Positions 23,789-32,136 of a stretch of 47,072 bases of DNA are shown piece by piece. This stretch comes from Clostridia bacterium (lineage in GTDB: Bacteria; Bacillota; Sulfobacillia; SLMV01), in assembly GCA_003551215.1 (NCBI GenBank), contig PUMD01000001.1, positions 1 through 47,072 of the forward strand. The letters run 5' to 3'. The translations under genes and the position numbers were made by a program. How positions within the stretch are numbered: the stretch's first letter is position 1; every line of letters begins with the position of its first letter. The notes under the pieces were generated by a model. It did no database searches. It was not told the DNA's origin and was given only the letters and a program-made list of their open reading frames with translations.

Positions 23789-25648
23789 TCAGAGAAGCTC
23801 CTTCGCCCAGTCGATTCCCAGCTCTGCCAGACGCGCGGGCGTGGGGCGACCCAGATCATCCCACCCCATAATTCGGTAGTAGGTGAGACGGGCCTTGTTG
23901 AACTCCTTGCGGTCTATGCCCAGACCGGCTATGGGACCCTTTTCGTGTCCCCGGAAATAGCGGGTATTCAACTCGTCGTCCCGGTCATCAAAGCCGGCCC
24001 GCAGGTTGAATATGCGCGCCATGGTGCAGGCCCGTTCGCCCACCTTGAGCAGCTCGTACAGTCTGGTGTCCCAGCCGGTGACTGCCCTGCTGATCTCAAT
24101 CAGCTCCCTGGTTGACCAGGCAACAAACTGGCACATCACCGCGCAGTTTTGCAGGTGCTTCCAGTTGCTGTCGTAATAAAGCATTCTTACCTTGGCGTCG
24201 CTTAAGTCGCTGGGCGGCAGCGGATCGGTTATGCCGTATATATTCAGCGAATCCGCGCTCTTGGCGTAAGCGGTGTCATGCATGTTGTGGCAGTGGTCCG
24301 CCCCGGTGGGTGATACCGAGTACCCCACGCCCAGCGCCTGCTTCAGCCGCGGCTCGTGCATCGGAACTTCCTGCCCCTTTACATGCAGGGCCAGGGGTTG
24401 TGCTTCCGGACCGATCTCCTCGGCCACCCGGGCGGCGCCTTCTGCCAGCAGCTGCCCTACGCCCTCGCGGCGGGCGATCTTCTCCACCAGCTGCAGCATT
24501 GCGTCTGCGTTGCCGAAATTGGCGCTTATGCCGTCCAAGTCCTCCTCTGAGAGGATGCCGCGTTCGAAGCACTCCATGACGAAACTAATGGTCATTCCGC
24601 AGGATATGGTATCAAGACCCCAGCGGTTGCACATCTCGTTGCCCTTGGCGATCGCCTCCAGGTCATCTATACCGCAGTTGGAGCCCAGCGAACCGATGGT
24701 CTCGTATTCCGGCCCGCCGTAGGTGGGATCGACGTCGTACTCCTCGCTGGCCACAACGCGCTTGCAGTAAACCGGGCAGGCGTAGCAGTTTTCCCGGTCG
24801 ACCAGGATGGTGTCCCGCATGGTCTGTCCGGAAATCTTCTCCGCACCCTCGAAATCTCCCTCCTGGAAATTTCGGGTGGGCAGACCCCCGGAGGTCTTGA
24901 GATTCACCACCCCTCCGGCGGTTCCGGTGTCCTTGAGCCCGGCGCTGCGCTCTCCGGAGTTGACCGCCTGGTTCATCATGCGGGAGTACTCCATCATCTT
25001 ATCCCGGTCGGCCACCTCAATATCTCCGCTGCCCCGAACCGCCACCGCGCGCAGCTTCTTCGATCCCATGACCGCGCCCATGCCGGTGCGGCCCGGGAAG
25101 TGAGTCAGGTCGTTGACCACGCAGGCGTAGCGCACCAGGTTCTCGCCGCCTATGCCGCACTGGGTGACCCGTACTTTGTCATCTCCCACATCCTCACGGA
25201 TGAGCTCCTCCACCTCGGCGGTATCCTTACCCCAAAGATGGGAGGCGTCGCGGATCTTCACGTCCTGATCGTCTATGAAAAGATAAACCGGCTCGTCAGA
25301 CTGCCCCTCTACGATGATGTGGTCGAAACCGGCTTTCTTCAACTCCGTCATCCAGAAGCCGCCGCCCTGCGCATCGCCGAACCCGCCGGTCAGCGGAGAC
25401 TTGGCCCCCACGCTGTTGCGGCCGCTTCCGGCCAGCGGGGTTCCCGTCAGGGCACCGGTGGCAAAAATCAGCTTGTTTTTGGGCCCCAGCGGGTCGCAGT
25501 CCTCCGGCACCTCTTTCAGCAGGTAGTATGCAACGACGGCGCTTCCGCCCATGTATTTGCGGTACCAGTCATCATCGGGCTCCTCCACCGAGATACAGCG
25601 GTCGGTCAGATTGACCCGCAGCACTTTTCCAACGTAACCGTAAGGCAC
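23789..25648 (-). CDS. aor: Aldehyde:ferredoxin oxidoreductase (tungsten-pterin enzyme)
   Basis: 619 residues from the GTG at 25648, which has GGGGAGG 8 bases upstream; an upstream TTG at 25693 is less likely. The N-terminal strand YVGKVLRVNLTDRCI and GGSAVVAYYLL, then GRTGMGAVMGSKKLRAVAVRG, are typical of the family. The [4Fe-4S] ligands Cys288, Cys291 and Cys295 lie in NCYACPVYC, with a fourth in QNCAVMCQF (Cys502 or Cys506). The enzyme oxidises aldehydes to acids with reduction of ferredoxin and needs tungsten (or molybdenum) bis-pterin, so the host is very probably anaerobic. In peptide fermenters it handles aldehydes made from 2-oxoacids. dppA lies directly upstream in the same direction. 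Confidence 0.95.
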   Translation of the reverse strand: MPYGYVGKVLRVNLTDRCISVEEPDDDWYRKYMGGSAVVAYYLLKEVPEDCDPLGPKNKLIFATGALTGTPLAGSGRNSVGAKSPLTGGFGDAQGGGFWMTELKKAGFDHIIVEGQSDEPVYLFIDDQDVKIRDASHLWGKDTAEVEELIREDVGDDKVRVTQCGIGGENLVRYACVVNDLTHFPGRTGMGAVMGSKKLRAVAVRGSGDIEVADRDKMMEYSRMMNQAVNSGERSAGLKDTGTAGGVVNLKTSGGLPTRNFQEGDFEGAEKISGQTMRDTILVDRENCYACPVYCKRVVASEEYDVDPTYGGPEYETIGSLGSNCGIDDLEAIAKGNEMCNRWGLDTISCGMTISFVMECFERGILSEEDLDGISANFGNADAMLQLVEKIARREGVGQLLAEGAARVAEEIGPEAQPLALHVKGQEVPMHEPRLKQALGVGYSVSPTGADHCHNMHDTAYAKSADSLNIYGITDPLPPSDLSDAKVRMLYYDSNWKHLQNCAVMCQFVAWSTRELIEISRAVTGWDTRLYELLKVGERACTMARIFNLRAGFDDRDDELNTRYFRGHEKGPIAGLGIDRKEFNKARLTYYRIMGWDDLGRPTPARLAELGIDWAKELL

Positions 25649-25707
25649 AGTTTCTACCTCCCCGTATTTTGTGTTAGAATCTCTTTTCGACAATGTTTAA
25701 TGCGGTC

Positions 25708-25740
25708 GGTCTGCTGAGGTCAGCCGCGGTTCAGCAGACC
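25708..25740 (-). other. 10-bp hairpin spanning the dppA stop codon
   Basis: GGTCTGCTGA (minus strand 25740-25731) pairs perfectly with TCAGCAGACC (25717-25708). The dppA stop codon lies in the 13-base loop. No T-run follows. It could protect the 3' end of dppA RNA or lower read-through into the oxidoreductase gene. Confidence 0.5.
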
Positions 25741-26559
25741 ACCGGATGCATTGAAACCCAGGATAATGGCGCCCCACATCTTCTTGAAAGCCACCAGATA
25801 GTCGGCATCTTCAATCTGCACCGTCTTCGGCCCTACCCTCTGCACCGACGGGAAGAGACAGGCCATCCCCGCCGACGGGGTGGTCTTGAAGGTTACCCGG
25901 AATTTTATCTGTTCGGACGGGCACACCGGCGATACTTCATCTGCCGACTCCAGCGCCCCGGCGGCAGCTTCCCGTATCATCTCTTCTGTCTCCGACGGAG
26001 GCAGGCATTTGGCCGCAAAACGGTCCAGGCCCTCCTTGACAGCAACGCCACGCACCCCGGGGATCTGTTGAGCCTGTCCCACCACTTTGTCATCCCCGGT
26101 GACCAGCACCAGCGGTACGTCGAAGTAGCCGGCTATGCGTGCGTTGATCTCCAGCTCGCCCACCACCTCACCGTTGTAACGTATCTCCTCGACGGCTGAA
26201 CCGACAAGGGTATGGTTGATCACGCCACCCTCTGTCCCCTCATGGGCATGGTAGGCCACGAAAAAGGCAGCGTCAAAGCTCCCGTCGATACCCTGCATCT
26301 GCAGAAGGGGTTTGTTGCTGCCGCTTATCAGCCGACCTTTTTCCTCCAGTTCCTCAATCATTATGTTGGTCATTGGGCCGTGGCTATCATTGACCAGGAC
26401 TTCTGAGGCTCCAGCATCACGGGCCCCTTTTATCGCAGCGTTTACATCTGCGGTCAAAAGCTTTCTGAATCGTTTGTACTCGCCTTGCTTCGCAGAGCAC
26501 TGACCCGAGCTGGTAACGCCAGTTGCTCCCTCCATATCAGCTGAGATGTATACTTTCAT
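25720..26559 (-). CDS. dppA: D-aminopeptidase, M55 family
   Basis: 279 residues, the usual size. Zinc ligands are in place: Asp8 and Glu10 in ISADMEGATGV, His60 in VNDSHGPMTN and His104 in YHAHEGTEGG. DppA of B. subtilis is a decameric self-compartmentalised enzyme that removes D-alanine and other D-residues from peptides, thought to recycle cell-wall fragments. A ribosome site (GGAGAGGAG) lies upstream of the ATG. Neighbours on the same strand are a nitroreductase upstream and the oxidoreductase downstream. Together with the D-aminoacylase at 40.5 kb this suggests use of D-amino-acid peptides. No dpp transporter genes are adjacent. Confidence 0.95.
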   Translation of the reverse strand: MKVYISADMEGATGVTSSGQCSAKQGEYKRFRKLLTADVNAAIKGARDAGASEVLVNDSHGPMTNIMIEELEEKGRLISGSNKPLLQMQGIDGSFDAAFFVAYHAHEGTEGGVINHTLVGSAVEEIRYNGEVVGELEINARIAGYFDVPLVLVTGDDKVVGQAQQIPGVRGVAVKEGLDRFAAKCLPPSETEEMIREAAAGALESADEVSPVCPSEQIKFRVTFKTTPSAGMACLFPSVQRVGPKTVQIEDADYLVAFKKMWGAIILGFNASGGLLNRG

Positions 26560-26595
26560 TCCCGCAACTCTCCTCTCCCCTGCTTCCCGGGGACT

Positions 26596-27111
26596 TCAGA
26601 TATGGGTCACAACTTCATCCAGACTGCGCCTCGCTCTCGGCTGGGGATCCGAAGCCGGATGCCCTATGGGTATCATGGCAACCGGACGGCGTCCCTCCGG
26701 CAGGGTAAGAACTTCCGCGCAGCGCTGTTCATCAAAAGCACCGACCCAGCAGGCCCCCAGGCCCCGGGCGTGTACTTCGAGCAGAATATTCTGAACGGCG
26801 GCTGCGGTATCCTGCAGACAATAAAGACTCCGCCCCCGGTCTCCGTACCTTGCGGCAGATGTTTCCGGTTCAGCGCAGACCACTATAACCACAGGGGCCT
26901 GCACGACGAACTGCTGGCCGCCGGCGGCCTCGGCCAGCTGCGCCCGCATCTCAGCGTCCCTGACCGCATAAAAATGCCAGGGCTGCCGGTTGCCCGCACT
27001 CGGCGCCCATCTCCCCATATTCAGCAGGTGCCGAACAGTCTCGTCGTCTACCTGCTCATCTGTGAAGCTCCGCACGCTTCTGCGCTGCTTGATGACTTCC
27101 TCCATGCTCAC
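26596..27111 (-). CDS. Nitroreductase-family flavoprotein
   Basis: About 171 residues. The FMN-binding start RRSVRSFTDEQV, the RWAPSAGNRQPWHFYAV motif and the C-terminal GLGACWVGAFD and MIPIGHP blocks mark a small nitroreductase of the type that binds FMN and uses NAD(P)H. Physiological substrates of such proteins are mostly unknown. The start is uncertain: GTG at 27111 has GGAGG at 8 bases, ATG at 27105 has it at 14, and a longer frame begins at 27156. It lies between the DMT transporter gene and dppA in the same direction. Confidence 0.9.
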   Translation of the reverse strand: MSMEEVIKQRRSVRSFTDEQVDDETVRHLLNMGRWAPSAGNRQPWHFYAVRDAEMRAQLAEAAGGQQFVVQAPVVIVVCAEPETSAARYGDRGRSLYCLQDTAAAVQNILLEVHARGLGACWVGAFDEQRCAEVLTLPEGRRPVAMIPIGHPASDPQPRARRSLDEVVTHI

Positions 27112-27226
27112 ACACATCACCTCCGGAAGATATCTTCGTCTCACATGGACTTGCATATTATCCGTCAGCTATATTTTCTTTCGCCAAAGGAAGTCAGAAT
27201 CCTACCTCCGGGCAGCGATCGCTGCA

Positions 27227-28201
27227 TCATCCGCCATCTCCCGTCGGACGTGCTGCCCGCTGCCCGGGCAGGTGAATCGGTTCCCTGCCGCGCTGCACAG
27301 CAACCGCACCGGTCAGCACCAGGACCACCGCTGCCACCATGGGCGCGTTCAGCGGATCAGAAAAGATCAAAAAACCCAGCACGGGAGAAACCGCGTTGCC
27401 GGCGGCAGTGATGATATTAACGCTGCTTATTTCCGTAAGCGACAGGGCGGTAGTCAACGATACCTGCGCGGCCAGATTGCACAACCCGGCGACCACCAGA
27501 TAGGGCATCTCCTCTGGCGGCAGCCACCAGGAGCCTATGGTTCCGCGCTGCCAGAGGGCCACATTCACCACAGCCAGCCCCACCGTAATGGAAAAAAGCA
27601 GGACGGTGAAGCGGTCCGCGCCCGCCAACATTGCCAGCCGGTTGACCGCCGCCTGACCGGACCAGCACAGGGCCGCCACTATGCCAAAAAGCAGCGCCCA
27701 GGCCCATCTTTCTCCGGGGGCCTCAATCATGCTTCTGCCCCATCCCAAAAGCAGCAGCCCGGCACAAAAGCAGATCAACCCGCGTATCATGCGGGGAGTT
27801 ATCCGCTCCCGCAGAAACAGCCACCCGAGCACCGCACCCCAGATTGCCGTCGACTGAATGGCGGGAATGGTCACCGTCACCCCGCCTTCCCGCAGCGCCA
27901 GCACCCAGAGTATATTTCCGACTCCGTAGCTGAAGGCGGCCCCAAATGCCAGCAATCCAAGCTGGTGAAAGCCGACAAAAGATCTCGTACCCGGCGTCAG
28001 CTGAGCCCTGCGCTTGCCGCTTGACACCACAACGTAAAGGGAAACCAACCAGGCGGGTACGGCCATAACCGCTACGCCAAAGATTGGGTCCACCGTGGGG
28101 GCAGCCGCCCGCAGGGTGAGGCCCTGCGTGAGGTAGCTGGCGGCTGCAGCGACTGCCCACCACTCTCCATGGGAAAACCTGCGCAAGTTCGATACCTCCA
28201 A
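27227..28201 (-). CDS. EamA/DMT-superfamily transporter
   Basis: 324 residues with about ten hydrophobic segments in two repeats, each of five, as in the 10-TMS drug/metabolite exporters (EamA fold). The GNILWVLALREGGVTVTIPAIQSTAIWGAVLGWLFLRERIT stretch (split here as residues about 95-134) has the usual end-of-repeat pattern ending in a charged ER, and the second repeat ends in VVLVLTGAVAVQR. It probably exports an amino acid or related metabolite, but substrates cannot be read from the sequence. The gene is first of the minus-strand series DMT-nitroreductase-dppA-aor and diverges from the M42 operon across 210 bases. Confidence 0.9.
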   Translation of the reverse strand: MEVSNLRRFSHGEWWAVAAAASYLTQGLTLRAAAPTVDPIFGVAVMAVPAWLVSLYVVVSSGKRRAQLTPGTRSFVGFHQLGLLAFGAAFSYGVGNILWVLALREGGVTVTIPAIQSTAIWGAVLGWLFLRERITPRMIRGLICFCAGLLLLGWGRSMIEAPGERWAWALLFGIVAALCWSGQAAVNRLAMLAGADRFTVLLFSITVGLAVVNVALWQRGTIGSWWLPPEEMPYLVVAGLCNLAAQVSLTTALSLTEISSVNIITAAGNAVSPVLGFLIFSDPLNAPMVAAVVLVLTGAVAVQRGREPIHLPGQRAARPTGDGG

Positions 28202-28339
28202 TCGCCAAATTCAGCATATTACGAAATCATTCTGAGCTGTACCCCTGTCAGCCCCTGTCTGCAAATCCGGTGGGAGGAAGAATCAGTCTGGCGCAGAAAA
28301 TAGATACAATAGCACCGCACAGATAACTGCGGCACCCCA

Positions 28340-28363
28340 CCAACCCCGCTGGGGTTTTGTTGG
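28340..28363 (+). other. Hairpin with T-run in the leader of the M42 operon
   Basis: AACCCC (28342-28347) pairs with GGGGTT (28351-28356) around GCT and is followed by TTG; an outer CCAAC/GTTGG pairing is an alternative. It lies about 50 bases before the first M42 start codon. It could act as an attenuator of the M42 operon. Confidence 0.35.
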
Positions 28364-28411
28364 AATAAAGACAGATACAGCTGCAGAGAAGGGAAGGGAG
28401 GCCCTGAGGAT

Positions 28412-29500
28412 ATGAACGACAGAGAGTCATCCAAACTACAGGAGGGGAAAGATTTTCTGAGCCAGATATGTGAAGCACACGGCATCTCGGGCGCCGAGGA
28501 TGAGCTGGGCGACATGGTTGCCTGGGCCTTTGAACCGCTGGTCGACGAGATTCGCACAGATGCCCTGCGCAACGTCATCATGCTCAGGCGGGGCAGCGCA
28601 GATAATGGCCCTTCCGTAATGCTGGCCGCCCACATGGATGAAATTGGGCTGGCAGTTACCAAGATCGAGGATGAAGGCTTTATCCGCTTCACTGCCGTGG
28701 GCGGTGTAGACCCGCGCAACCTGCTGGCCAAGGAGGTGTTGGTTCTTGGGCGCAGAACCCTGCCCGGCATTGTGGGCATCAAGCCACCTCACCTGATCTC
28801 GCCGGATGAGCGCGGCAAGGCCATCAAGCGGGAGGACATGTTCATAGATGTCGGCCTGGACGCCGACGAGGTAAGAAAACAGGTATCGGTAGGTGACCTG
28901 ATCGCCTTCGACCGCAGCGCCGAAGACCTTGCAGGCGACCGCATCACCGCAAAAGCGCTGGACGACCGGGCGGGTGTAGCCGCCCTGTACGAAGCTGCCC
29001 TGCGTCTGCAGGACCTGCGGCACGATGCCGACATCTACCTGGTGGCCACGGTGCAGGAAGAGGTGGGGCTGCGGGGAGCCATGACCTCAACCTACGGCAT
29101 AAGACCAGACATGGGGATTGCGGTGGATGTGGGGCTGGCTGAAATGCCCGGAGTCCCGGAAGAGCGCTCGCTGAAGATGGGCAAGGGACCGGGGATCGGA
29201 CAGGGAGCCAATATACACCCGCACCTGCACGAAAAACTGGTCTCGGTGGCCAAACAGCAGCGCATTCCAAACCAAAAAGAGGTCATTGCTCACCGCAGCG
29301 GGACAGACGCCTGGGCAATGCAGGTAACCAGAAGCGGCGTTCCCACTGCAGTGCTGTCCATCCCGCTGCGCTACATGCACACCTCAGTTGAGCTTGTGTC
29401 ATGGTCGGACGTGAGGGATACCGCGGCACTTATGGCCGAATTCTGCGGCAGCGTTGACCGAGAGTTTGTGGAGGGATTCTACCATGAAAATACTGGCTAG
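28412..29500 (+). CDS. M42 family aminopeptidase (first of three in tandem)
   Basis: 362 residues. The cobalt/zinc site of M42 (TET-like) peptidases is complete: AAHMDEIG (His74, Asp76), LDDRAG, the catalytic pair in VQEEVGLRG, an aspartate in VDVGLAEMPG and the last histidine in RYMHTSVE. M42 enzymes form large tetrahedral particles that trim short peptides to amino acids inside the cell. GGGAGG precedes the ATG. The next gene starts 17 bases before its stop. Family members also include endoglucanase-annotated proteins, but the motif set here is that of peptidases. Which N-terminal residues it prefers cannot be read. Confidence 0.92.
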   Translation: MNDRESSKLQEGKDFLSQICEAHGISGAEDELGDMVAWAFEPLVDEIRTDALRNVIMLRRGSADNGPSVMLAAHMDEIGLAVTKIEDEGFIRFTAVGGVDPRNLLAKEVLVLGRRTLPGIVGIKPPHLISPDERGKAIKREDMFIDVGLDADEVRKQVSVGDLIAFDRSAEDLAGDRITAKALDDRAGVAALYEAALRLQDLRHDADIYLVATVQEEVGLRGAMTSTYGIRPDMGIAVDVGLAEMPGVPEERSLKMGKGPGIGQGANIHPHLHEKLVSVAKQQRIPNQKEVIAHRSGTDAWAMQVTRSGVPTAVLSIPLRYMHTSVELVSWSDVRDTAALMAEFCGSVDREFVEGFYHENTG

Positions 29501-30509
29501 GCTGAGCGAGGCTGACGGCGTCGCCGGCGACGAACAGCAGGTGCGCAAACTGATCCGCGAATTCGCCGAGCCGCACTCCGATGATATGCGCGTGGATGCG
29601 CTGGGTAATCTGATGGTCACAAGATCAGGTGACCCCGACCTGCCGGCGGTCATGATCGCGGCTCACATGGACGAAGTGGGTCTCATGATCTCCCATATAC
29701 AGAAAAACGGCCTGCTGAAGTTCTACAAGGTCGGAGGCATCGACGACCGCGTCCTGCCTTCCTCGGTGGTTCGCATCGGGGAGGACAAGGTCGCGGGAGT
29801 GATAGGGGCAAAACCCGTTCACGCGCAGAAACCCAGCGAATGGAAGAAAGTAATTCCCTACGACAAGATGTTCATCGACATCGGAGCCCAGAGCGAAGAC
29901 GAGGCCCAAAAGAAGGTGAAGCCCGGGGACTACGCCGCCTTTGCCACCGAGTTTGGCGAAATGGGTGACGGGCGCCTCAAGGGTAAAGCCTTTGATGACC
30001 GGGCCGGCTGCGCCATGCTGCTGGAGATCCTGTCCGCTGACCACAGCGTGCCCCTGCAGGCGGTGTTCACCGTGCAGGAGGAGATCGGACTGCGCGGCTC
30101 ACAGGTGGCGGCCTGGGATCTCAAGCCAGATCTGGCCCTCGTGTTCGAGGGCACTACCTGCGCGGACATCCCCGAATCCGAAGAGCACGGCTACTCCACC
30201 ACCATGGGTGAAGGCCCGGCCATCTCCATAATGGACCGCACCAGCGTGGCGCACCGGGGAATCGTCTCGCAGCTGGTGAAGCTGGCGGAGGAAAACGATG
30301 TGCCGTTTCAGTTCCGCAGAAGCACCGCGGGCGGAAATGATGCCGGCCCGATACATCTCACCCGCGAGGGAATACCAACGGCGACTGTCTCTACTCCCTG
30401 CCGGTATATTCATTCGCCGGTGTCTGTACTGAAAGAGTCTGATTTCGAAAACGGCGTACGTCTGATCGAGCTATTCCTGCAGAGCATTGAAAGGGGGTTC
30501 CGGCCGTGA
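29484..30509 (+). CDS. M42 family aminopeptidase (second in tandem)
   Basis: 341 residues from the ATG at 29484, which has GGAGGG 8 bases upstream; a frame from 29454 is longer but lacks a site. Metal and catalytic landmarks are IAAHMDEVG (His61, Asp63), FDDRAGCAML, VQEEIGLRG, a glutamate (VFEGTTCADIP) at the second-metal position where the first gene has aspartate, and RYIHSPVS. The overlap of 17 bases with the first gene and 4 bases with the third shows a tightly coupled operon. Divergence between the three paralogues suggests different residue preferences, so that mixed complexes could degrade a wider range of peptides; this is an inference. Confidence 0.92.
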   Translation: MKILARLSEADGVAGDEQQVRKLIREFAEPHSDDMRVDALGNLMVTRSGDPDLPAVMIAAHMDEVGLMISHIQKNGLLKFYKVGGIDDRVLPSSVVRIGEDKVAGVIGAKPVHAQKPSEWKKVIPYDKMFIDIGAQSEDEAQKKVKPGDYAAFATEFGEMGDGRLKGKAFDDRAGCAMLLEILSADHSVPLQAVFTVQEEIGLRGSQVAAWDLKPDLALVFEGTTCADIPESEEHGYSTTMGEGPAISIMDRTSVAHRGIVSQLVKLAEENDVPFQFRRSTAGGNDAGPIHLTREGIPTATVSTPCRYIHSPVSVLKESDFENGVRLIELFLQSIERGFRP

Positions 30510-31510
30510 AAGAACTGATCAGAAAACTGGTGGAAACCTTCGGTGTGGCCGGACATGAAGAACCGATAGCAGACCTGATTTGCGACGAGATCGCCGATGA
30601 CGTCGATGAGATCCGCCGCGACACCCTGGGCAATGTGATCGCCGTCCGGGGGGTGCAGAACGATGGGCCGACGATAATGTTTTCCGCCCACATGGATGAA
30701 ATCGGCTTGGTCGTAACCCACATAGATGAAAACGGATTCCTGCGGTTTTCCAACGTTGGTGGAGTAAACCCTCACCGGCTGTCGGATCAGCGCGTGGTGT
30801 TCGCCAACGGTCGGATGGGATGCATCGGACACGAGAGGCTGGAGAAGGTAACCGACCTAAAAATGGAAAAAATGTTCATCGACATAGGCTGCAGCAGCGC
30901 TGACGAGGCAGAAGAACACGTCAGCATCGGGGACGTGGCCTCCTTTTTGCGTCCGATGAATGACCTGGGGGACCGTCTGGTTTCCAAAGCCATGGACGAC
31001 CGCATAGGGTGCGCGATACTGATTCAGGCGCTGAAGGAAATGAAGGATACCCCCAACCGGGTAGTGGCGGTATTCAGCGTGCAGGAGGAGCTCGGCCTGC
31101 GCGGCGCCCGCACGGCAGCCTATCAGGTCGAACCGGACCTGGGGGTGGCGCTTGACGTGACCGGTGCCGGCGACACGCCGAAAGCCCGGCGCCTTGATGT
31201 GTCGCTCGGCGACGGAGCGGCGATAAAGGTAATGGACCGCAGCCTCATGACCCATCCGGCGGTCAAAGGGTTGATGGTGCGGCTGGCGGAGGAAAATGAC
31301 ATACCTCATCAGATGGAGGTACTGGAGTTTGGCGGAACCGATGCGGGAGCGATTCACTTAAGCAGGACCGGCGTCCCCTCCGGATGCATTTCCATCCCCA
31401 CCAGGTACCTGCACGGCCCAAGCGAGATGGTCGATTACGGAGATGTTCGCGCCTGCGTGGACCTGACCGTGGCCATCGCCGGGGCCGAAAACCTGGATCT
31501 CAGAAGATAG
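30506..31510 (+). CDS. M42 family aminopeptidase (third in tandem)
   Basis: 334 residues. The GTG start overlaps the preceding stop codon (GTGA). Motifs: SAHMDEIG (His62, Asp64), MDDRIGCAIL, VQEELGLRG, LDVTGAGDTP and RYLHGPSEM, all ligands present. It is the shortest of the three and ends 69 bases before the phosphoribosyltransferase-like gene, with a hairpin in between. The role is probably intracellular peptide trimming alongside its two neighbours. Confidence 0.92.
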   Translation: MKELIRKLVETFGVAGHEEPIADLICDEIADDVDEIRRDTLGNVIAVRGVQNDGPTIMFSAHMDEIGLVVTHIDENGFLRFSNVGGVNPHRLSDQRVVFANGRMGCIGHERLEKVTDLKMEKMFIDIGCSSADEAEEHVSIGDVASFLRPMNDLGDRLVSKAMDDRIGCAILIQALKEMKDTPNRVVAVFSVQEELGLRGARTAAYQVEPDLGVALDVTGAGDTPKARRLDVSLGDGAAIKVMDRSLMTHPAVKGLMVRLAEENDIPHQMEVLEFGGTDAGAIHLSRTGVPSGCISIPTRYLHGPSEMVDYGDVRACVDLTVAIAGAENLDLRR

Positions 31511-31528
31511 CCAACATTGAAGCGTGCC

Positions 31529-31555
31529 GCCGGGCGGAGTCCGTCTTCGCCCGGC
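31529..31555 (+). other. Hairpin between the third M42 gene and the next gene
   Basis: GCCGGGCG (31529-31536) pairs with CGCCCGGC (31548-31555) around 11 bases. It lies just after the M42 stop and 25 bases before the next start, without a T-run. It may set relative expression of the two genes. Confidence 0.4.
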
Positions 31556-31579
31556 AGACCATCGAATTGGGGGATCCTC

Positions 31580-32092
31580 ATGGGCAGCAACGATAATATC
31601 ATCACCATCGAGCTGGCCGGAGAACAGCACCACCTTCCGCTTAAAAACGGAGATGATCCCGACTCGCCGTCGCTCCGCCTCGCCGGAGACGTGCAGATTA
31701 CCAACGTGTGCGCCGGGATCCTGGCCCCCCGTCTTGCCCAGCTGCAGTGGGATATCCTGCTGCCGGCGGACCGGGATGCGGTACCGCTTGCGCACATGGT
31801 GAGTACTTTTTTGGGGCGCAGGCAGTACGTTGTACCTGTAGAGACCGGGATCCAGCCCTCCGACGTGCGCCTGCCGCAGGAGGATATCCGCCTCGTTCGG
31901 GGACAGCGGGTGTTGGTTTTGCAGTCAGTAGCGTGTTCCCGCAGGCCGGCTGAGAGGATCTCGGGCCTGCTGGATGAGCTGGGGGCCAAGCTGGCAGGGA
32001 AGGCAGCCGTGGCAGTGTCAGAAGATGTGCCCGGAGCCGACGATTACCTGGCAGTCTGCAGGTTTGACCCGACCGCACTGCAAAGAAGCTGA
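31580..32092 (+). CDS. Phosphoribosyltransferase-like protein with altered PRPP loop
   Basis: 170 residues from the ATG at 31580 (GGGGGATCC upstream). The layout recalls type I phosphoribosyltransferases such as adenine phosphoribosyltransferase: WDILLPADRDAVPLAHMVSTFLG (split: residues 57-79), then YVVPVE, then RGQRVLVLQSV where the PRPP-binding loop is expected. However, the usual acidic pair and TGGT turn are replaced by LQSVACSRRP (residues 114-123), so PRPP binding as known seems unlikely. It may be a regulator or bind another ligand. It follows the three M42 genes in the same direction, so it may belong to that operon. Assignment rests on pattern only. Confidence 0.55.
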   Translation: MGSNDNIITIELAGEQHHLPLKNGDDPDSPSLRLAGDVQITNVCAGILAPRLAQLQWDILLPADRDAVPLAHMVSTFLGRRQYVVPVETGIQPSDVRLPQEDIRLVRGQRVLVLQSVACSRRPAERISGLLDELGAKLAGKAAVAVSEDVPGADDYLAVCRFDPTALQRS

Positions 32093-32136
32093 AACCATAG
32101 TTGTTTGACTCTCAAGATGAGGGCTGCTGCACGGGT

